Source: Flavobacteriaceae bacterium (GTDB taxonomy: Bacteria; Bacteroidota; Bacteroidia; Flavobacteriales; Flavobacteriaceae). Taken from it: DNA of 64,000 nt. Where the stretch lies: contig JALRDO010000005.1 of the NCBI GenBank assembly GCA_023262185.1, positions 1 to 64,000 on the forward strand, written 5' to 3'. Positions 51,536 through 60,553 of the stretch are shown here, one piece after another. The notes beneath the pieces are model-generated. The model was not told the origin of the DNA, did no database searches, and saw only the letters and a program-made list of their open reading frames with translations. A program made the position numbers and the translations under genes. Position 1 is the first letter of the stretch. Every line of letters begins with the position of its first letter.

Positions 51536-53232
51536 TAGTTCAAGCGTATTTCAGTTAATGAAGCTCCGGTTGGAATCATCGGAAAGACGTTGTCTTCTTT
51601 CTCAACCACCACCTCTAAGAAATAAGGTCCTTCGGTGGCAAGCATCTCTTCAACGGCCGCAGCCAAATCTGCTCTTTCGGTTACCTTTTTAGCAGGAATG
51701 TGATATCCTTTTGCAATGGTCACAAAATCAGGATTGGTCATCTCGGTTGAGGCATAGCGCTTGTCAAAGAAAAGCTGTTGCCATTGACGTACCATTCCCA
51801 AGAAGTTGTTGTTTAAGACCACAATCTTAACCGCGACTCCGGTTTGAAATATGGTTCCGAGTTCTTGAATGGTCATTTGATATCCCCCATCTCCTATCAC
51901 CGCAACCACGTGTCGATCTGGGGCGCCCATCTTGGCTCCAATAGCGGCCGGAAGGGCAAAGCCCATGGTTCCTAATCCGCCTGAGGTCACATTACTTTTT
52001 GAGCGAACGAAGCTTGCGTAGCGGCAGGCTACCATTTGGTGTTGCCCTACATCTGTTACAATAACGGCGTCTGACTTGCTAGCCTTATTAATCTCAACCA
52101 TCACCTCACCCATCGTGAGTCCTTCCTTTGAAGGTTTAAGGTCTTTTTCGATGACGGCCTCGTATTCTTTGGCGTACAATTCGTCGAATCGTGCCATCCA
52201 CTCATCTAATTTCTTGGTCTGTACAAGCGGTGTAAGTGCTTCAAGACTCTCTTTGCAGTTCGCCAAGACCGGATAGTCTGCGTGAACGTTTTTATTGATT
52301 TCAGCAGGATCGATTTCAAGGTGAACCACCTTCGCTTGCTTAGCATAGGCATCTAAGCGTCCGGTTACTCGATCGTCAAAGCGCATCCCGATAGAGATAA
52401 GCACATCGCATTCTTGGGTGAGCAAATTGGGCGCATAGTTTCCGTGCATTCCTACCATTCCCTTATTCAAAGGGTGATCGGTTGCTAATGCTGAAAGGCC
52501 TAAAATCGTCCATGCCGCTGGTATTTGTGTCTTCTCAACAAATGCCTTGAATGCAGCTTCAGCTTCTCCTAAGATCACTCCTTGACCCCAAACGATGAGC
52601 GGTTTCTTAGCTCCGTTGATGGCATCTGCAGCAGCCTGAACCTGAGCCTGATCTAGCTTTGGTACGGCCTTGTAGCTGCGCACTCCGGTACATTTTTTAT
52701 AACTAAAGTCAAAGGTGGCGAACTGCGCATCTTTGGTGATGTCGATGAGTACTGGGCCGGGTCTACCTGAGCGGGCTATGTAAAAGGCCTTCGCCATGAT
52801 CTCTGGAATCTCTTCGGCGCGAGTGATTTGATAGTTCCACTTGGTTACCGGAGTAGAGATTCCGATAATATCAGTTTCTTGAAAGGCATCTGAACCCAAA
52901 AGATGGGCAGCTACCTGACCGGTGATACACACAAGGGGGGTAGAATCAATTTGAGCATCTGCGATTCCTGTAATGAGGTTCGTAGCCCCAGGACCTGAAG
53001 TAGCAACAGCGACTCCGACCTTGCCCGAAGTACGCGCATAGCCTTGTGCCGCGTGCGTGGCTCCTTGCTCGTGTCTTGTGAGCACGTGATTGAGCTGGTC
53101 TTGAAATTTGTACAACTCGTCGTAGACCGGCATAATGGCTCCTCCTGGATATCCATAAATGAGGTCAACCCCTTCTGCGAGAAGGCAGCGAATGACCGCT
53201 TCGGCGCCGCTAATGTGTAGTTTTTCTGACAT
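51535..53232 (-). CDS. ilvB: Acetolactate synthase large (catalytic) subunit
   Basis: A 565-residue thiamine-diphosphate enzyme making acetolactate from pyruvate and acetohydroxybutyrate from pyruvate plus 2-oxobutyrate. It has GYPGGAIMPVYDEL, the activating Glu in TRHEQGATHAAQGYAR, SGPGATNLITGIADA, the central FAD-type domain and the TPP motif GDGGYQMTIQELGT continuing to NNNFLGMVRQWQQLFF. It takes the 2-oxobutyrate made by the adjacent cimA-leuCDB route. The gap to ilvD is two bases. Confidence 0.97.
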   Translation of the reverse strand: MSEKLHISGAEAVIRCLLAEGVDLIYGYPGGAIMPVYDELYKFQDQLNHVLTRHEQGATHAAQGYARTSGKVGVAVATSGPGATNLITGIADAQIDSTPLVCITGQVAAHLLGSDAFQETDIIGISTPVTKWNYQITRAEEIPEIMAKAFYIARSGRPGPVLIDITKDAQFATFDFSYKKCTGVRSYKAVPKLDQAQVQAAADAINGAKKPLIVWGQGVILGEAEAAFKAFVEKTQIPAAWTILGLSALATDHPLNKGMVGMHGNYAPNLLTQECDVLISIGMRFDDRVTGRLDAYAKQAKVVHLEIDPAEINKNVHADYPVLANCKESLEALTPLVQTKKLDEWMARFDELYAKEYEAVIEKDLKPSKEGLTMGEVMVEINKASKSDAVIVTDVGQHQMVACRYASFVRSKSNVTSGGLGTMGFALPAAIGAKMGAPDRHVVAVIGDGGYQMTIQELGTIFQTGVAVKIVVLNNNFLGMVRQWQQLFFDKRYASTEMTNPDFVTIAKGYHIPAKKVTERADLAAAVEEMLATEGPYFLEVVVEKEDNVFPMIPTGASLTEIRLN

Positions 53233-53234
53233 GA

Positions 53235-54917
53235 CTATAGATCAGTCACACAGCCTTTAGAAGCTGTTGAGACATTTTTAATGTATTTATAAAGCACCCC
53301 GCTTTTGAATTTGTACTCAGGCTGCTTCCACTTTTGAGCTCGTACCTTCATTTCATCATCGCTGATGTGTAGCGTGAGGGTGTTTGTTTCGGCATTGATT
53401 TCGATGAGGTCTCCATCTTGTACCAAGGCGATTGGTCCGCCTTCTTGAGCCTCAGGAACGATGTGTCCTACTACGAACCCGTGTGTTCCTCCTGAGAAGC
53501 GCCCGTCTGTAATTAAGGCCACGTCCTTTCCGAGGCCAGCTCCCATAATGGCGGCTGTAGGCTTCAGCATTTCGGGCATTCCTGGTCCTCCTTTTGGACC
53601 TTCATAGCGAATGACCACTACATCTCCGGGTTTTACTTCACCTTTTCTAATCCCATCATTAGCGGCATACTCTCCTTCGAAAACGCGTGACGGGCCTTTG
53701 AATTCTAACCCTTCTTTTCCTGTGATTTTAGCTACTGAACCCTCAGGGGCTAAATTTCCTTTCAATATGCGAATGTGTCCTGTGGCCTTGATCGGCTTAT
53801 CGAGTGGATAAATGACTTTTTGATCGGCTTTCAATCCCTCTACCTCCTGAAGGTTTTCAGCGATCGTCTTACCCGTTACGGTCATACAATCCCCGTGAAG
53901 CATGTCGTTCTCAAGCATAAACTTGAGAACCGCTGGCACACCACCTACACGGTGCAGATCTTCCATGAGGTATTTTCCTGAAGGCTTCAAGTCAGCCAAA
54001 AATGGAGTGCGGTCCATTAGCTCTTGAAAATCGTCTATGGTAAAGTCAATTTCTGCGGCCTTGGCAATCGCCAAGAAATGCAAGACAGCATTGGTTGATC
54101 CGCCTAAAACCGCGATCAATCTGATTGCATTCTCAAATGACCTACGTGTCACAATATCTTTTGGTTTCAGGTCGCGCTCAAGCAAGTGCTTAATTGCCGC
54201 GCCTACCTTGTCGCACTCGTCTACTTTGTTTTGACTTGTTGCCGGATTTGATGAGTTATAAGGAAGTGCCATCCCGAGTGCCTCAATGGCAGAAGCCATA
54301 GTGTTGGCCGTGTACATTCCTCCGCAGGCACCTGCACCAGGACATGCATTTTCAACAACCGCATTAAACTCGGCCTCATCTATCTTTCCGGCTACTTTTT
54401 CTCCCCAGGCCTCGAAGGCAGAAACTACATCTAGTTTTTTGTGGTTGTGGCAACCAGGAGCAATCGTTCCGCCGTACACCAGAATGCTAGGACGATTTAA
54501 ACGCAGCATCGCCATGAGGGCGCCTGGCATGTTTTTATCACATCCTACCACGGGCACAACGGCATCATATGACATCGCCTGAACTACCGTTTCGATAGAG
54601 TCAGCAATAATATCGCGCGATGGTAAAGAGAATCGCATCCCGGGAGTTCCCATAGAAATCCCATCACTGACTCCGATGGTATTGAATATCAAACCCACCA
54701 TATCAGAAGCCATAACGCCCTTCTTGATGTCGACTGAAAGGTAGTTCAAGTGCATATTGCAGGGGTTTCCTTCATAACCCGTACTCGCGATCCCAACAAA
54801 AGGTTTCTTAAAGTCTTCTTTTGTCAAGCCAATAGCATGAAGCATGGCTTGTGCTGCAGGCTGAGTCGGATCTTGGCTGACGGCTTTACTGTAGCGGTTC
54901 AAGGTATTGTTACTCAT
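53235..54917 (-). CDS. ilvD: Dihydroxy-acid dehydratase
   Basis: A 560-residue iron-sulfur dehydratase of the IlvD/Edd family, the third common step to valine and isoleucine. Cluster cysteines are in the segment near residue 50 ([12 protein letters not shown]), in [11 protein letters not shown] and in [19 protein letters not shown]; the C-terminal block [22 protein letters not shown] is also complete. Three cysteines in those positions fit the [2Fe-2S] or [4Fe-4S] site. It is the first gene of the ilv operon with a 218-base divergent upstream region that carries repeats. Confidence 0.97.
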   Translation of the reverse strand: MSNNTLNRYSKAVSQDPTQPAAQAMLHAIGLTKEDFKKPFVGIASTGYEGNPCNMHLNYLSVDIKKGVMASDMVGLIFNTIGVSDGISMGTPGMRFSLPSRDIIADSIETVVQAMSYDAVVPVVGCDKNMPGALMAMLRLNRPSILVYGGTIAPGCHNHKKLDVVSAFEAWGEKVAGKIDEAEFNAVVENACPGAGACGGMYTANTMASAIEALGMALPYNSSNPATSQNKVDECDKVGAAIKHLLERDLKPKDIVTRRSFENAIRLIAVLGGSTNAVLHFLAIAKAAEIDFTIDDFQELMDRTPFLADLKPSGKYLMEDLHRVGGVPAVLKFMLENDMLHGDCMTVTGKTIAENLQEVEGLKADQKVIYPLDKPIKATGHIRILKGNLAPEGSVAKITGKEGLEFKGPSRVFEGEYAANDGIRKGEVKPGDVVVIRYEGPKGGPGMPEMLKPTAAIMGAGLGKDVALITDGRFSGGTHGFVVGHIVPEAQEGGPIALVQDGDLIEINAETNTLTLHISDDEMKVRAQKWKQPEYKFKSGVLYKYIKNVSTASKGCVTDL

Positions 54918-54985
54918 TTGATTCTGAACGTGATTTCTAACGAAAGTACCGCCGGATTTTTCAGAAAACTACAACAGTTTGAAAA

Positions 54986-55074
54986 CAAATATTATGTTCA
55001 AAAATATTATTTTACAATAATTCACTCATATTCAACATTTTATATGATATTTTTCACTTATATTCAAAAATATA
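54986..55074 (-). promoter_or_regulatory. Three phased TTCAA-centred repeats upstream of ilvD
   Basis: TTCAA cores occur at 54997, 55031 and 55063, spaced 34 and 32 bases, so they lie on nearly one face of the helix. Copies two and three share TTCACTyATATTCAA (55021-55035 and 55053-55067, 14/15). Copies one and three contain CAAAAATA (minus-strand TATTTTTG, a -7-like box). An 8-base inverted repeat ATATTTTT/AAAAATAT spans 55047-55073. A regulator-binding array or multiple promoters would fit. Confidence 0.5.
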
Positions 55075-55134
55075 GGGTTCACTAAAATTTTCGTCCGAAG
55101 GTGCTTAAAACAAAGAGTTTATATCTTTATTCCC

Positions 55135-56022
55135 ATGAAACAGACCTCGCCATTATTTCTTCTTTTTGTACTTACTCCACTTTTGTTCTTTGGTCAAACA
55201 ACACGTGTATTCGTCGCGGCACACCAAGACGATTGGCAACTATTTATGGGAACCAAGGTGTTTGAAAGTGCTCAAAACATCGAGGATGAGACAGTGATTC
55301 TGCATTTAACGGCAGGAGACGCAGGTCATAAAACAGCAAACGATGCTTATTACAAGGCGCGAGAAGTGTCAGCTTTGGCCGCGGCCCGATTTGCCGTAAA
55401 CGCCTACGGGTCTGGAGCCTATTACGGTTATGAAATGAAGCGCGAATGGCTTCAAATGAACGGGCATCTCTTGTTAAAATACACCTATAAAAAGTTGTCG
55501 GTATACTTTATGCGCTTACCTGATGGTAACGGGGATGGTTCTGGCTTTGAAGCGAATGAAAATAAGAGCCTCGAAAAACTATTCAACCGTCAAGTGATTG
55601 ACTTTAGTACAATTGATGGGCAGGCGACCTACAGCAACAAAGAAGATTTGGTCGGAACCCTTAAAACTTTATTGACTCAACTCAAGCAAAATCGACCCCT
55701 TGAGTTACATTTGACCGATACCGATGCCGCGCGCAATCCGGGTGATCACTCAGACCACAGGGTGGCATCGCTGTTTGCACAAGAGGCAAGCAAAGGCTTC
55801 GAAAACACTACACTGTACTTTTACACGGGCTACCACATGAAAACCCTTGAGCCCAACCTCAATCCAGAAGAGATTAAGATTAAGAGTGCGCTTTGGGGTG
55901 TCAGTACTGCGGCATTAGCAGACCACAGACATTACAGCAGTTGGGACAGCCTTCACAACGCCTATTTAGATCGTGAATATTTTCGCGTTAAAGGGCTTCA
56001 GCCTAATAAGGCTCAGCGCTAA
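55135..56022 (+). CDS. PIG-L family deacetylase, secreted
   Basis: A 295-residue exported hydrolase of the LmbE/PIG-L fold with signal peptide ending FFGQ. The metal motif is VAAHQDDWQLFMG, a variant of AHPDDE with Gln for Pro and Trp for Glu, and the downstream His pair lies in NPGDHSDHRVASLF. Members deacetylate N-acetyl sugars and related amides. It differs from the PIG-L half of the nagB fusion in motif and compartment. It overlaps the convergent M20 peptidase by 20 bases. Confidence 0.87.
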   Translation: MKQTSPLFLLFVLTPLLFFGQTTRVFVAAHQDDWQLFMGTKVFESAQNIEDETVILHLTAGDAGHKTANDAYYKAREVSALAAARFAVNAYGSGAYYGYEMKREWLQMNGHLLLKYTYKKLSVYFMRLPDGNGDGSGFEANENKSLEKLFNRQVIDFSTIDGQATYSNKEDLVGTLKTLLTQLKQNRPLELHLTDTDAARNPGDHSDHRVASLFAQEASKGFENTTLYFYTGYHMKTLEPNLNPEEIKIKSALWGVSTAALADHRHYSSWDSLHNAYLDREYFRVKGLQPNKAQR

Positions 56023-57547
56023 GCACCGCAATCAAGGTACGCAATCCGTCTTTTAAATTCTGAACTCTAAGGTTCTCGTTTGGACTATGCTGGTTGTTAT
56101 CGGCATTTACCGTAGGAATAGTGACCGCGTCTATGCCGAGTCCGTCAACAAAAGGTGAAATCGGAATCGATCCTCCCGACATGCGAACAGAAACCAAAGG
56201 CTCATCGAAAGAACGCTTCATGATTTCAGATAACCAAACCGAAACCTCTGAGTCAAACGGAGTTCTAAACGCCTGATACGAAATGCTCGAATGCATGCTA
56301 ATGAATTTAGAGTGCTGCGCGCGCTCTTCGTCGGTTGGCTGACGGTTGTCTAATACCACAAACCCTTGCGATTCTAAATGTGACTTAACCAATTGGATCA
56401 AACGTACAGGATCTACCTCAGGCACCAAACGAACGTCAATCTCTGCCAAAGCAGTGGCCGGAACAATGGTGCGAACCTCAGCGCCTACCCAAGCAGAACG
56501 AAGGCCTCTAATGTTCAAAGAAGGATACTGTATACTCTCTTGATACGATCCTCCAACCGCGTCGGGCCGAGCGATTCCAAGGCGCTTCTGAATGGCCTGT
56601 TCGTCATCAGGAACCGCATCTAGCATCGCTTTTTCTTCAGCCGTGATATTGACATTATCGTAAAACCCTTTGATCACCACGCGTCCGCGCTCGTCTTTCA
56701 TCGAGGCCAATGCCTGAGCAAGCATTAGGGCCGGATTCGGTGCATAGTTTCCGTAATGTCCACTGTGCTGAGCGAGTTTTGGCCCAAAAGTTTCAAGCGT
56801 TATCGTCGCGATTCCGCGTGCGCCGAAGGTAAGCGTCGGTAGATTACTAACATGTCTAGGACCATCAAAAATGAGCATGGCGTCAGCCTTCAACTTATCT
56901 TCATACAGGGTAACGGCCTCAGGTAACGAAGGCGAACCCTGCTCTTCTTCAAAATCAACGATCATTTTAATCCCGTATTGGGGCAACTTCTTCACAGAAG
57001 TCAATGCATCCCAGGCGCCAAGAAACATCGCAAGAGGTCCTTTGTCATCAGAAGTTGAGCGACCAAAGAAGCGCATTTCCGGATCATAAGCTTCACTCAA
57101 GGTGCTCCATTCAAGGGCCACGTAGCCTCCTTCTGTCGTAGGCTTTTTGAGCACCACATCGTAAGGATCTGGTTGCAACCACTTCGAAAGGTCTACCGCC
57201 TGGCCATCGACATGCAGGTAGGTCAAGAGGGTCCGCTTCGCACGCTTGGGCTCATAGGTGGCCAGCATTAGTGGGATACCCGAAGTCTCAAGCATTTCTA
57301 TGGTGAATCCGCGCGAGGTGAATACGCGCTGGGCATAGGCGATATTTGCCTCTACATGTTCTGGAATCGCGGCGTCATTTTTCACCGCTATCATCTCTTT
57401 GAGCAGTTCGGCAGAATGCAAGAAATACGCTTCGGTCAATTGATCGAGTTGTTTATCCGATACACGCTGTGCCTGAACGGTGCTCGCACAAAAAGAAAAG
57501 GCCGCAAGAATCACGGCACTTTTCGCAATAGAAATTTTTAAGCTCAT
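56003..57547 (-). CDS. M20-family dipeptidase/peptidase, secreted
   Basis: A 514-residue di-zinc peptidase. From ATG 57547 a signal peptide ends STVQAQ; the frame extends to 57577 without better sense. Metal residues: YLHVDG (His112, Asp114), STSDDKGP (Asp168 region), DFEEEQGSPSL (Glu201, Glu202, base and ligand) and NNQHSPNENLRV near the end. A long insert (about 230-420) forms the lid/dimerisation domain. Likely a dipeptide or acylated-peptide hydrolase in the periplasm. The start overlaps the stop of the zinc-ribbon gene by four bases (ATGA). Confidence 0.9.
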   Translation of the reverse strand: MSLKISIAKSAVILAAFSFCASTVQAQRVSDKQLDQLTEAYFLHSAELLKEMIAVKNDAAIPEHVEANIAYAQRVFTSRGFTIEMLETSGIPLMLATYEPKRAKRTLLTYLHVDGQAVDLSKWLQPDPYDVVLKKPTTEGGYVALEWSTLSEAYDPEMRFFGRSTSDDKGPLAMFLGAWDALTSVKKLPQYGIKMIVDFEEEQGSPSLPEAVTLYEDKLKADAMLIFDGPRHVSNLPTLTFGARGIATITLETFGPKLAQHSGHYGNYAPNPALMLAQALASMKDERGRVVIKGFYDNVNITAEEKAMLDAVPDDEQAIQKRLGIARPDAVGGSYQESIQYPSLNIRGLRSAWVGAEVRTIVPATALAEIDVRLVPEVDPVRLIQLVKSHLESQGFVVLDNRQPTDEERAQHSKFISMHSSISYQAFRTPFDSEVSVWLSEIMKRSFDEPLVSVRMSGGSIPISPFVDGLGIDAVTIPTVNADNNQHSPNENLRVQNLKDGLRTLIAVLSAEPY

Positions 57548-57735
57548 AGGGTGCAACTCATATCTGCTCCGCAGCATTGAGGTGACTTAATCTTTCCTTC
57601 ACATGAAGGGCAAAAAGAAATTTGAACCTCATCTCCTGAATCGAGGGTTAGTGTTCCGTTTTCTAGAGGAACATCGCATTTAGCGCAAGAAGCATTTACC
57701 GCCATTCCACAAGTATTACAGGTGTACGTAGCCAT
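57544..57735 (-). CDS. Small zinc-ribbon protein
   Basis: A 63-residue cytoplasmic protein packed with cysteine: pairs C6-x-x-C9, C17-x-x-C20, C42-x-x-C45, then C54, C55 and C61. Nine cysteines in 63 residues point to one or two structural zinc sites, or an iron-sulfur or copper site. The start at 57735 (MATYTCNTCG) is preferred to the frame beginning at 57792, which adds a non-conserved 19-residue lead. It overlaps the M20 peptidase start by 4 bases, so the two are co-translated; why is unknown. Confidence 0.82.
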   Translation of the reverse strand: MATYTCNTCGMAVNASCAKCDVPLENGTLTLDSGDEVQISFCPSCEGKIKSPQCCGADMSCTL

Positions 57736-57783
57736 AGCATTTATTTTTTTAGATTTAAGATTCAATATACAAAGAAGCCATAT

Positions 57784-59100
57784 ATGCTCCATCGAATTTC
57801 ACTCATTTCACTTCTTAGCCTCTTTTTGATAGGAGGATCTTCAGCGATCCATGCACAGCAAAAATTATCGCGTGCCGAAAAACAGCTGGTTAAGCTCGTC
57901 AGTTCCAATAACGATGAAGCCATCGCCTTTTTAGAAGAAGTGGTCAACATCAACTCGGGCACCCTGAATCTCAAAGGAGTGCGCGAGGTAGGTAAGCTCT
58001 TTGGGGAGGCCTTTGACGGCATCGGATTCGAAACCGAGTGGGAAGAGATGCCCGAAGAAATGAATCGTGCCGGTCACCTTATCGCCAAAATTGAAGGCAA
58101 TCAAGGCAAAAAACTGCTACTCATTGGGCACCTCGATACCGTATTCGAAAAGAACAGTCCCTTTCAAACTTTTGAGCGCATTAACGACAGCATCGCCACA
58201 GCCCCAGGAGGCAACGACATGAAAGGCGGAGACGTCATCATAATTTACGCCCTAAAGGCCCTCAGACAAGCTGGCCTTTTAGATGATGCATCTATTGAAG
58301 TTGTCTTTACCGGAGACGAAGAAAGCACCGGAAAGCCTTTGTCGATCTCTAGAAAATCACTGATCGAGGCGGCAAAACGGGCAGACTATGCCCTAGGATA
58401 CGAGACTTCAACCGGATTTGATTACGCCACTGTAGCAAGAAGAGGAGCCTCAGGATGGCATCTCGTCACCCACGGAAAACGCGCACATTCCTCAGGGGTG
58501 TTTTCTGAAAATACCGGGGCTGGAGCTATATTCGAAATCTCACGTATCTTGAACGAATTCTACAATGAGGTGCGAGGCGAAGAACTACTCACGTTCAATC
58601 CTGGCCTACTTTACGGAGGCACCTTTATGGAGTATGACGACAAAAGCGGACAGGCAGAAGTCTTCGGCAAGACAAATGTTGTAGCGCAGCGTGCTGAGGT
58701 GCGCGGTGGGCTTCGCTTTATCTCAGAAGAGCAAAAAGAGCGTGCTCGCGCCAAGATGCGAGAGATTGTCAACTCGGGTAACCTTCCGCAAACCTCTGCA
58801 GAAATCAGCTTTACCGATTCGTATCCCGCCATGCCAATGACCGATGGAAACATGGGGTTGCTTAAACAATTAAGCGATGTGAGTGTGGCTTTAGACCAGG
58901 GTGAAATCAAGCCCTACGACCCGGGTAAGCGGGGGGCGGCAGATATCTCTTTTATCGCGGCACATGTCGATGGCGCATTGGGCGGACTCGGCAGTATGGG
59001 GTCAGGCGCGCACACTCCTCAAGAGACGGTGAATCTCAACACCTTTGAGGCACTCACCCAGCGCACTGCAGTATTTTTATATCGGCTTATTCGAGAATAA
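57784..59100 (+). CDS. M20/M28-type zinc carboxypeptidase (glutamate carboxypeptidase-like), secreted
   Basis: A 438-residue peptidase with signal peptide ending AIHAQQ. The metal-binding blocks are IGHLDTVFEK (His116, Asp118), APGGNDMKGGD (Asp145), FTGDEESTGKP (Glu179 base, Glu180) and a final His in GSGAHTPQETVN. This matches carboxypeptidase G2-type M20 proteins, which remove terminal Glu from peptides or folates. It is divergent from the zinc-ribbon/M20 pair by 48 bases; the sequences of the two M20 enzymes differ widely. Confidence 0.9.
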   Translation: MLHRISLISLLSLFLIGGSSAIHAQQKLSRAEKQLVKLVSSNNDEAIAFLEEVVNINSGTLNLKGVREVGKLFGEAFDGIGFETEWEEMPEEMNRAGHLIAKIEGNQGKKLLLIGHLDTVFEKNSPFQTFERINDSIATAPGGNDMKGGDVIIIYALKALRQAGLLDDASIEVVFTGDEESTGKPLSISRKSLIEAAKRADYALGYETSTGFDYATVARRGASGWHLVTHGKRAHSSGVFSENTGAGAIFEISRILNEFYNEVRGEELLTFNPGLLYGGTFMEYDDKSGQAEVFGKTNVVAQRAEVRGGLRFISEEQKERARAKMREIVNSGNLPQTSAEISFTDSYPAMPMTDGNMGLLKQLSDVSVALDQGEIKPYDPGKRGAADISFIAAHVDGALGGLGSMGSGAHTPQETVNLNTFEALTQRTAVFLYRLIRE

Positions 59101-59103
59101 CTT

Positions 59104-59607
59104 TTATTCAACAGACAAGACCTGAACGCCAGCAGTTTCACCAACAATGGTCACCACATAGAGGTTGCCATTTACAGCATCGTCTATCCATTCAAAGCGC
59201 TCTTCGCCTAAGAATTTGTTGACAAGCATAGGGGTAGTGTTGCTGTGACCAACAATCAAAACGCGTTGTCCCTTATGCTGGGCAATCAAAGCCGCAGGTT
59301 CTACCGCGTTGGGGTCGTAAAGCTGTAGGTCAAGTTCATTGGCTTGAACCGATGGTTCGGCCGTTTGACGGGTACGTCTATAATCAGTGCTGTATACGGC
59401 ATCTAGGGGCTCGAGCCCTAAAACTTCTGCCCAACGCTCTGCCCTGTTTTGGCCTGCCTCAGTCAGTTCTGGATCGTTTCCGACCCCTTCTGAACGGTCT
59501 TTTTCGGCATGTCTAATGAGGTAAAACGTCGTGATACTATCGTCTTGTGAGGTAGCACAGGCACTTGCCAACAGCACAAAAACAAAAGCGGCTATAAACT
59601 TTTTCAT
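59104..59607 (-). CDS. Histidine phosphatase superfamily lipoprotein
   Basis: A 167-residue protein with the phosphoglycerate-mutase-like fold. The catalytic start is FYLIRHAEKD (Arg-His), the second His lies in VLIVGHSNTTPML, and the RRTRQTAEP segment supplies the phosphate-binding Arg. Lipobox SACA near Cys17 (LLASACA) indicates lipid anchoring. Small members act as periplasmic phosphatases on various phospho-compounds (SixA/Ais type). It is a lone minus-strand gene, three bases from the end of the peptidase. Confidence 0.88.
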   Translation of the reverse strand: MKKFIAAFVFVLLASACATSQDDSITTFYLIRHAEKDRSEGVGNDPELTEAGQNRAERWAEVLGLEPLDAVYSTDYRRTRQTAEPSVQANELDLQLYDPNAVEPAALIAQHKGQRVLIVGHSNTTPMLVNKFLGEERFEWIDDAVNGNLYVVTIVGETAGVQVLSVE

Positions 59608-59664
59608 GAGGGGGTAAGATTAAGTGTCTTTTAGAACCCGTAACTTACAGAAAAATAAGCGCCG

Positions 59665-60546
59665 ATGAAAAACTATCTATTGCTTTTAAGTCTAGGACTG
59701 AGCACGCTATCCTTTGCCCAACGCGACTACAGCCAGGTTACGATTAAGGCCGAAAAACTGTCTGAAAATATCTATGTGCTGTTTGGCGCAGGAGGCAATA
59801 TGGCCCTGGTCACCGGAGCGGATCAGAATTACCTTATCGACGATCAGTTTGCCCCTCTTTCAGATAAAATACTATTTCAGATAAAATCCCTAAACGATAA
59901 ACCTCTGGCCTATGTACTCAATACCCATTGGCACGGAGACCACACCGGGGGTAACGAAAATCTTGCCAAAGAAGGGGCGCTCATCATTGCCTCAGACCGT
60001 GTTTACGATCGCCTTAAATCAGGGCAACAGTCGGCTCGGCGCAACACCCCTCCGGCCCCATTACTAACCCTGCCGGTCATCTCATTTAGCGAGCAGTTAA
60101 ATCTGCGTTACCGCGAAGACGCGCACATTCACGGGATGCATGTGAACGACGCCCATACCGATGGCGATAGCTTCTATTATTTTCCTGAAGAAAATGTGAT
60201 CCATTTGGGTGATAACTTTTTCAACGGAAAGTACCCTTTTATCGACGTTGATTCTGGAGGCGATATTGACGGGCTGTTGAGTAATCTCGCGATGGCAGCC
60301 GCTATGATTGATGAAAACACCAAGATTATTCCGGGTCACGGCGCCGTAGGTACCTTATCTGATCTCAAGGCTTACACCCATGTGCTACAAACCTGTGTAG
60401 ACCTCATCAAAGACCTCAGAGAAGAAGGAATGTCAATTGATGAAATTATAGGTGCTAAGCCCCTGGCTGCGTGGGACGATAATTTTGGCGACGGATTCAT
60501 AAGTCCCGAGGCCTTTATTCGATCGGTATACCAAACTGCAGACTAA
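59665..60546 (+). CDS. MBL-fold metallo-hydrolase, secreted
   Basis: A 293-residue exported metallo-beta-lactamase-fold enzyme. Signal peptide MKNYLLLLSLGLSTLSFAQ. Metal motif THWHGDHTGG (His88, His90, Asp92, His93); further His in NDAHTDGDSFYYF and IIPGHGAVG. The GDN segment FPEENVIHLGDNFFNG is also conserved. The length and sequence resemble quinoprotein-relay or cyclase-like MBL members rather than known resistance enzymes; no activity is assigned. Confidence 0.88.
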   Translation: MKNYLLLLSLGLSTLSFAQRDYSQVTIKAEKLSENIYVLFGAGGNMALVTGADQNYLIDDQFAPLSDKILFQIKSLNDKPLAYVLNTHWHGDHTGGNENLAKEGALIIASDRVYDRLKSGQQSARRNTPPAPLLTLPVISFSEQLNLRYREDAHIHGMHVNDAHTDGDSFYYFPEENVIHLGDNFFNGKYPFIDVDSGGDIDGLLSNLAMAAAMIDENTKIIPGHGAVGTLSDLKAYTHVLQTCVDLIKDLREEGMSIDEIIGAKPLAAWDDNFGDGFISPEAFIRSVYQTAD

Positions 60547-60553
60547 AAAACCG

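Noticed and set aside
55047-55073. ATATTTTT/AAAAATAT inverted repeat as a terminator
   Set aside because: The stem is entirely A/T and lies upstream of both divergent starts, so it is better read as part of the regulatory array.
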